DNA from: an uncultured Prevotellaceae bacterium
GTDB taxonomy: Bacteria; Bacteroidota; Bacteroidia; Bacteroidales; Bacteroidaceae
Direction of reading: 5' to 3'
DNA length: 64,000 bases
NCBI GenBank assembly: GCA_900319225.1
Contig: ONNV01000009.1
Span: 48,043 to 112,042 of the forward strand
The notes beneath the pieces are model-generated. The model ran no database searches. It was not told where the DNA came from and was given only the letters and a program-made list of their open reading frames with translations. How positions within the stretch are numbered: position 1 is the stretch's first letter; the number at the start of each line of letters is the position of its first letter. Positions 61,127 to 64,000 of this stretch are shown one piece after another. A program made the position numbers and the translations under genes.

Positions 61127-62134
61127 ATGAGACCTCTTTTACTCCTCCTTATTGTTTGCACTCTCATTCCTGTATCGTTGAAATCGCAGCAGGGAATGAC
61201 CGTATTGTTCCTTAACACCGAGAACCTTTTTGATCCGGCTGACGACCCCCAGAAGGATGATGATGCATATACCCCCGATGGTGATTACCATTGGAACCGT
61301 ACCCGTTATTGGAATAAGCTGGATGCCATTTCAAGGGTGATCGTTGCGGCCGATGAGGAGTCGGCTCCGGGAATAGTCGGTCTGGCCGAGGTGGAGAATG
61401 AGACGGCGCTGACAGACCTGACGGCACGGTCGGCATTGCGTGAAGCGGGGTACCGTTTCGTGATGACCGACTCACCGGACAGACGCGGCATTGACGTGGC
61501 TCTGCTTTACCGTAAGAACTATTTCCGCATGATAGGGTATGAAAGCCTCAGGGTGAACCTGCGTCCGCTGGGAGGGGGTGCCACACGTGATATCCTGCAT
61601 GTGACAGGTCTGCTGGAGAGTCTGGATACGCTTGATGTATATGTGTGCCACTGGCCCAGCCGTTATGGAGGGACTGGTGAGACTGAGCAACTGAGGATGT
61701 GTGCGGCAGGTGTCGTGAGACACTCTGTAGACAGTGTTTTCAGCGTACGCCGTAAACCGTATGTCATCATTATGGGTGATTTGAATGACGGCCCTGATGC
61801 TCCTGCGTTGCGTGTGGGGCTTAAGGCATACCCGTATTCATCGGGAGCAGATAAGGGAGACCGGGAACTGGTGACCGTGATGGATGCGGTGGAGCAGGGC
61901 AGTTACAAGTATCAGGGAGAGTGGGATACGTATGACCAGTTTGTGGTATCGGCCTCACTCCTGAACGGGTTGGGCTGTGTGGAACTGATTGACGCAGATG
62001 TGCTGGCCGCTCCGTTCCTTCTTATGGATGACGATAATTACGGAGGTGTAAAACCTTTTCGCACCTACAACGGACGCCGTTATCAAGGTGGCTATTCGGA
62101 CCATCTTCCTGTCAAAATGCGCATCGGGTTCTGA
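61127..62134 (+). CDS. Endonuclease/exonuclease/phosphatase family protein, exported
   Basis: A 335-residue protein with a signal peptide (about 1-20, ending LKSQ). EEP motifs in order: 'FLNTENLFDPADD', 'GLAEVENETALTDLT' (metal-binding Glu), 'DVALLYRKNYF', 'CHWPSRYGGTGETEQL', 'IMGDLNDGP' (catalytic Asp-Asn) and 'GGYSDHLPVKMRI' (Asp-His). This fold is used by nucleases and by phospho- or lipid-phosphatases; substrate is unknown. 8 bp after the beta-helix gene. Confidence 0.92.
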   Translation: MRPLLLLLIVCTLIPVSLKSQQGMTVLFLNTENLFDPADDPQKDDDAYTPDGDYHWNRTRYWNKLDAISRVIVAADEESAPGIVGLAEVENETALTDLTARSALREAGYRFVMTDSPDRRGIDVALLYRKNYFRMIGYESLRVNLRPLGGGATRDILHVTGLLESLDTLDVYVCHWPSRYGGTGETEQLRMCAAGVVRHSVDSVFSVRRKPYVIIMGDLNDGPDAPALRVGLKAYPYSSGADKGDRELVTVMDAVEQGSYKYQGEWDTYDQFVVSASLLNGLGCVELIDADVLAAPFLLMDDDNYGGVKPFRTYNGRRYQGGYSDHLPVKMRIGF

Positions 62135-62196
62135 TTTTTTTCTCATTTTTGAATGCTTTAACAATATGGTTGACCCCATATATTATTTATAAAGCC

Positions 62197-62204
62197 TATA
62201 TTTG
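62197..62204 (+). promoter_or_regulatory. -7 box for the second CE15-like gene
   Basis: TATATTTG, 41 bp before the ATG. Confidence 0.65.
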
Positions 62205-62245
62205 AGACCGCTTAGGAGAGTTCATTAACCTATAAACTTACATAA

Positions 62246-63505
62246 ATGAAGAGAATTAAATCCTTATTGGTTGCATCCGCAGTCCTGGTTGCAGCATCAG
62301 TAACAGCTCAGAAATCAATTCCTCTGGTTTATGACCAGGAATTTGCAGGTTCAAAGTATCCCGCTCCCGCTTTCCCGTCTGTAAGTGACGCCAAGGCTCT
62401 GGAGACTCTGCCCAACCCGTTTGAGTTCTCAAACAGCAACAAGCAGGTCAAGAAGTTCAAGGATTGGGAGAAACGTCGTGCCGAGATCGTTCGTGAGCTC
62501 CAGCACTATGAGATTGGTGAGAAACCTATGGTTGACAAGAAGGATATCGAGGCTACTCTTGAGGGCAATACCCTTACCGTAAAGGTTACCCGTAACGGTG
62601 AGACTCTGACCATCAGCGCTCAGATCACTTATCCTGAGGGTGACGGCCCGTTCCCACTTATGATCGGTGCATCAAATAACAGCCTGCCCCGTCAGTTCTT
62701 CAGCGACCGCAAGATCGCTACCATGAACTTCCGCGAGAGCCAGGTAAACAGCTACTCACAGATGGGTGGCTTTGGTGGCGGCGGCCAGAAGAAGGACCGT
62801 GGCGACTATGAGTTTGACCGTCTCTATCCTGAGCTGGTTGACAACGGTGCCTACTCAATGTGGACATGGGGTGTTAGCCGTCTCATCGATGGTTTGGAGA
62901 TTGTCGGTGCTGCCAGCAAGATCGATATGAAGCATATCGGTATCACCGGTTGCTCATATGCAGGTAAGATGGCTCTCTGGTCTGGTGCTATGGATGAGCG
63001 TATCGCTCTTACCATCGCTCAGGAGCCCGGTGGCGGTGGTGCTGCTGCATGGCGTGTATCACAGACCCTTGGTAAGGTTGAGAACCTGGGTTCTACCGAT
63101 GAGCACTGGTTCATGAAGTCCATGTGGGACTGGAAGGATGACAACGTATCAAAGCTTCCGTATGACCACCACGAGCTCTGCGCTCTGGTTTGCCCCCGTG
63201 CCCTCCTGGTACTTGGCAACACTGACTATGAGTGGTTGGCCGATGAGGCCGGTTACGTATCATGCGTAGCTGCACGTGAGGTTTGGAAGAAGTTCGGCAT
63301 CGAGGACCGTATGGGATTCTCAATCCAGGGCGGTCACGGACACTGCCAGCTCCCCCAGAGCCAGTATCCTGAGGTAGAGGCCTTCATTGATAAGTTCCTG
63401 CTTGGCAAGGAGGATGCCAACACTATCATCATGCATGTTGACAAGACCCTCGAGGACAAAGAAGTTCAGAAGTGGATCCCCTGGGCTGATGTCGATTTCA
63501 AGTAA
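62246..63505 (+). CDS. CE15-like glucuronoyl esterase, exported
   Basis: A 419-residue protein with a signal peptide ('LLVASAVLVAASVTAQ'). 'GCSYAGKMALWSGAMDERI' carries the nucleophile Ser; the usual Arg in 'GCSRxGK' is Tyr here. 'TIAQEPGGGGAAAWR' has the canonical Glu, and 'QGGHGHCQLP' the His. The middle 'GVSRLIDGLEIVGAASKID' precedes the nucleophile strand. Such enzymes cleave glucuronic acid esters in plant cell walls. It may be the closer match to fungal CE15 of the two in this window. Codon use suggests high expression. Confidence 0.85.
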   Translation: MKRIKSLLVASAVLVAASVTAQKSIPLVYDQEFAGSKYPAPAFPSVSDAKALETLPNPFEFSNSNKQVKKFKDWEKRRAEIVRELQHYEIGEKPMVDKKDIEATLEGNTLTVKVTRNGETLTISAQITYPEGDGPFPLMIGASNNSLPRQFFSDRKIATMNFRESQVNSYSQMGGFGGGGQKKDRGDYEFDRLYPELVDNGAYSMWTWGVSRLIDGLEIVGAASKIDMKHIGITGCSYAGKMALWSGAMDERIALTIAQEPGGGGAAAWRVSQTLGKVENLGSTDEHWFMKSMWDWKDDNVSKLPYDHHELCALVCPRALLVLGNTDYEWLADEAGYVSCVAAREVWKKFGIEDRMGFSIQGGHGHCQLPQSQYPEVEAFIDKFLLGKEDANTIIMHVDKTLEDKEVQKWIPWADVDFK

Positions 63506-63593
63506 AATGACTTGACGCAGGAATCCCCAACTCCTGTGTGAGATATGAGTCCCCTCTACATCGGTGTGGAGGGGATTTTTTTTGTGCGTCCCT

Positions 63594-64000
63594 CCCCTTA
63601 TGCACCTTAGGGAAGAAATGTCCCGTACCTGCGTTCTGGCTCCCTAAGGTAAGGGGGTGCACCCGCGATATAGCCTATTTTCTGCTCACCTTAGGGATGA
63701 AAATGGTTCTACCTGCGTTCTGGCTCCCTAAGGTAAGGGGGTAGCCCGCGATATAGCCTATTTTCTGCTCACCTTAGGGATGAAAATGGTTCTATGTGCG
63801 TTCTGGCTCCCTAAGGTGAGGGGGTAGCCCGCGATATAGCCTATTTTCTGCTCACCTTAGGGATGAAAATGGTTCTACGTGCTTTCTGGCTCCCTAAGGT
63901 GAGGGGGTAGCCCGCGGGAAAGTGTATTTTCCTATGCACCTTAGGGATGAAAATGGCCCTACGTGCGTTCTGACTCCCTAAGGTAGGGGGTGCACCCGCG
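63594..64000. repeat. 83-bp tandem array, runs off the window
   Basis: CTAAGGT begins at 63644, 63728, 63811, 63894 and 63978 (83 or 84 bp apart) with CACCTTAGGG between them, so it is the same unit as at 34.0 kb but another set of variants (GATATAGCC in place of GAGAAAGCG). At least four full periods; more may follow beyond 64000. Just before it, near 63535-63580, is a terminator-like hairpin with CCCCTCTACATC / TGTGGAGGGG and T residues. Confidence 0.92.

Noticed and set aside
63538-63744. 68-residue protein with repeats
   Set aside because: It reads through the terminator hairpin and two units of the 83-bp repeat, where the frame is not kept.

Overview
The window comes from a member of the Bacteroidales, probably a gut or rumen species. 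The evidence is promoters with the -7 box TAnnTTTG and weak ribosome sites, fimbrillin and NigD-like lipoproteins, DUF families typical of the order (DUF5119, DUF4419, DUF4476, DUF2764), a V-type ATPase and eukaryote-like glycogen synthase. I do not try to name a genus.

Layout. 1-4.0 kb: minus-strand fimbrial operon (DUF5119 lipoprotein, mini membrane protein, two fimbrillins and the start of a third exported protein), divergent from a membrane-bound AraC regulator (4.2-5.5 kb). 5.5-9.7 kb: AT-rich operon for a radical-SAM-modified Cys-X-X-X repeat protein (outer-membrane protein, Tat-lipoprotein precursor with about 48 cysteines, radical SAM maturase, SPASM-like partner, small accessory protein). 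A convergent two-gene unit of unknown function follows. 10.6-18.2 kb: complete V-ATPase operon (E, DUF2764, A, B, D, I, K). 18.3-22.6 kb: glycogen synthase and alpha-glucan phosphorylase. 22.9-23.6 kb: ruvC and tRNA-Ala(GGC). 23.6-27.65 kb: an islet bounded by 15-bp direct repeats of the tRNA 3' end. 27.7-29.9 kb: gene remnants, iterons and stand-alone TonB-system domains. 30-43.5 kb: mostly housekeeping genes (FtsX permease, mnmA, prs, TlpA-like, DUF4476, glucuronoyl esterase, OmpH, pepD, class III fbp). 43.6-49.0 kb: hisGDCB operon with a leader-peptide attenuator. 49.1-51.4 kb: lytic transglycosylase and a glycerol kinase homologue with changed active-site residues. 51.9-63.5 kb: smpB, NigD-like protein, NifU-like/GGGtGRT pair, aldose epimerase, hydrolase, tilS, BASS-type transporter, beta-helix lipoprotein, endonuclease/exonuclease/phosphatase protein, second glucuronoyl esterase.

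Three families of palindromic non-coding repeats run through the window: an 83/84-bp tandem repeat (22.7, 34.0-34.5, 63.6-64.0 kb), GGGGAC/GTCCCC palindromes at seven loci, and a modular hairpin element that fills all three gaps of the his operon and recurs at 51.4-51.9 kb. Some have run into the 3' ends of genes (pepD, hisD).

The strongest candidates for unusual biology are the CXXX-repeat system, the repeat families, the his attenuator, the tRNA-Ala islet and the scattered TonB-receptor parts. All functional calls come from reading the sequence and from memory of families; no search was run.
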